A DNA stretch of 17,268 bases, taken from NCBI GenBank assembly GCA_023391155.1, contig JAEWBM010000164.1, positions 1-17,268 of the forward strand, given 5' to 3'. The translations under genes and the position numbers were made by a program. Shown here piece after piece: positions 16,502 through 17,268 of the stretch. How positions within the stretch are numbered: position 1 is the first letter of the stretch; every line of letters begins with the position of its first letter. Source of the DNA: Acidobacteriota bacterium (GTDB lineage: Bacteria; Acidobacteriota; Blastocatellia; Pyrinomonadales; Pyrinomonadaceae). Under the pieces are notes generated by a model. The model made no database searches. It saw only the letters and a program-made list of their open reading frames with translations, and was not told the DNA's origin.

Positions 16502-17268
16502 ATGCGTCTAACGACTACCAGTAATAACTACGCCAAACGGAATGTTTGCCTGGCTCTGCAAATGCAGCGGCTTCTCGTGCTCCCTGTTCTCGCGATCGTT
16601 GCCGGGCTTTTATTCGGCACCGCGCAAGCGGCGGCAAAGGATGATGTTGCCGAGACCGAGCGTGAGCAGCAAATGGCCCGTGACGCCGAGCGCGGCTCGC
16701 GAATGTTTGAGCATCGAACCGAGAAACGAAAACTGCTCAAGCCGTCGATACTATCGCTGGGAGCGATAAAGCCCCTGTTTATGGGCGTTGACGACGTTGC
16801 GGTGCCGGCCTATTTGATGGACCCGAGCGACAGCAGCACGGACGAAGCCTTTACGGGCGCCGAGGTCTGGGGTGCGGCGTATGACGCCGACAACAACCGC
16901 GTTTTGTTCAATGCGGGATCGGTCCTTTGGGAATGGCCCGTCGGCGGAACCCCAAATCAATTGGGAACAATTGTTGACGGCGGAGGTGCGGTTCAGTCGA
17001 TGGTCGCTCTCGCCTGGCACGATGGGGTGCTTTATGGGACCAAGAATATATCGACGGAAGCGATCTGGCAGATCGACGTTGACACCCGGGTGGCGACGAT
17101 CTTGATCACATATCCCACGACACATGACATGGGCGGCCTGGCCGTCGACCCGAACACGGGTTTCTTTTATGCGACGGATGACGGGCCCGACCAACTGGCT
17201 CGCATAAACAACGACGGCACGGTGACGCCGATCGCACCCTATCCCACGGGCGAGGCGGACGTTGACGC
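16502..17268 (+). CDS. Secreted beta-propeller-like protein (3' end beyond window)
   Basis: An open frame from ATG 16502 to the window edge, 255 codons, with no stop seen. The start is well supported by AGGAGG at 16492-16497. The N-terminus has a long signal region: about 20 polar residues, then MQRLLVLPVLAIVAGLLFG and a cleavage-like AQA near residue 43. A short charged helix follows (DVAETEREQQMARDAERGS). From about residue 115 come repeated four-stranded blades: GAAYDADNNRVLFNAG, MVALAWHDGVLYGT, GGLAVDPNTGFFYATDDG. These resemble NHL/SMP-30-type propellers of secreted proteins and hint at ligand or substrate binding, but the exact family is not certain. It is divergent from atpD. Confidence 0.82.
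   Translation, partial: MRLTTTSNNYAKRNVCLALQMQRLLVLPVLAIVAGLLFGTAQAAAKDDVAETEREQQMARDAERGSRMFEHRTEKRKLLKPSILSLGAIKPLFMGVDDVAVPAYLMDPSDSSTDEAFTGAEVWGAAYDADNNRVLFNAGSVLWEWPVGGTPNQLGTIVDGGGAVQSMVALAWHDGVLYGTKNISTEAIWQIDVDTRVATILITYPTTHDMGGLAVDPNTGFFYATDDGPDQLARINNDGTVTPIAPYPTGEADVD

Overview
The window reads as ordinary chromosome of a GC-rich Gram-negative bacterium. Secreted and lipid-anchored proteins, an NtrC-type sigma-54 activator, a YflT-like glycine-zipper stress protein, a four-helix-bundle (S23/IVP) gene and an atpD-atpC pair split from the other ATP synthase genes fit an acidobacterium, perhaps of the Blastocatellia/Pyrinomonadaceae type. That placement is inference from gene content and style; no rRNA or other phylogenetic marker was read. 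I see no prophage, IS element, CRISPR array, tRNA or rRNA.

Left part (1-5800): the 3' end of a sigma-54-dependent response regulator meets a small lipoprotein gene tail to tail, two bases apart. A 12-helix MFS transporter follows, then the large subunit of a B12-dependent acyl-CoA mutase. Its two substrate-selecting positions are Phe and Gln, as in isobutyryl-CoA mutase, not Tyr and Arg as in methylmalonyl-CoA mutase. The B12-binding subunit is not in the window. Behind an imperfect palindromic repeat come a four-helix-bundle gene and a YraN-family nuclease gene, packed together.

Middle (5844-10000): a secreted S9-family peptidase with an extra C-terminal beta domain ends at a clear terminator. 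Next is a YflT/glycine-zipper stress gene whose upstream region holds a near-consensus sigma-54 (-24/-12) promoter, then a second terminator. A ChaN-like secreted protein lies on the minus strand, and a bipartite hairpin terminator separates it from the next gene.

Right part (10042-17268): a 1209-residue secreted mosaic protein (nidogen-like region, FnIII, G8-like segment, long beta-solenoid, C-terminal regulatory-like beta domain) is on the minus strand. It is preceded by a 492-base non-coding region with two good sigma-70-type promoters. The outer one fires into a perfect 16-bp palindrome, so the gene probably has a long leader or shares the space with an untranslated RNA. Upstream are atpC and atpD, separated by a palindromic repeat. 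A divergent secreted beta-propeller-like gene runs off the right edge.

The best leads are the isobutyryl-CoA mutase signature, the sigma-54 promoter of the stress gene, the two-promoter palindromic leader of the giant surface protein, and a loose family of palindromic intergenic repeats at three places. I did not find a clear, wholly new multi-gene system.
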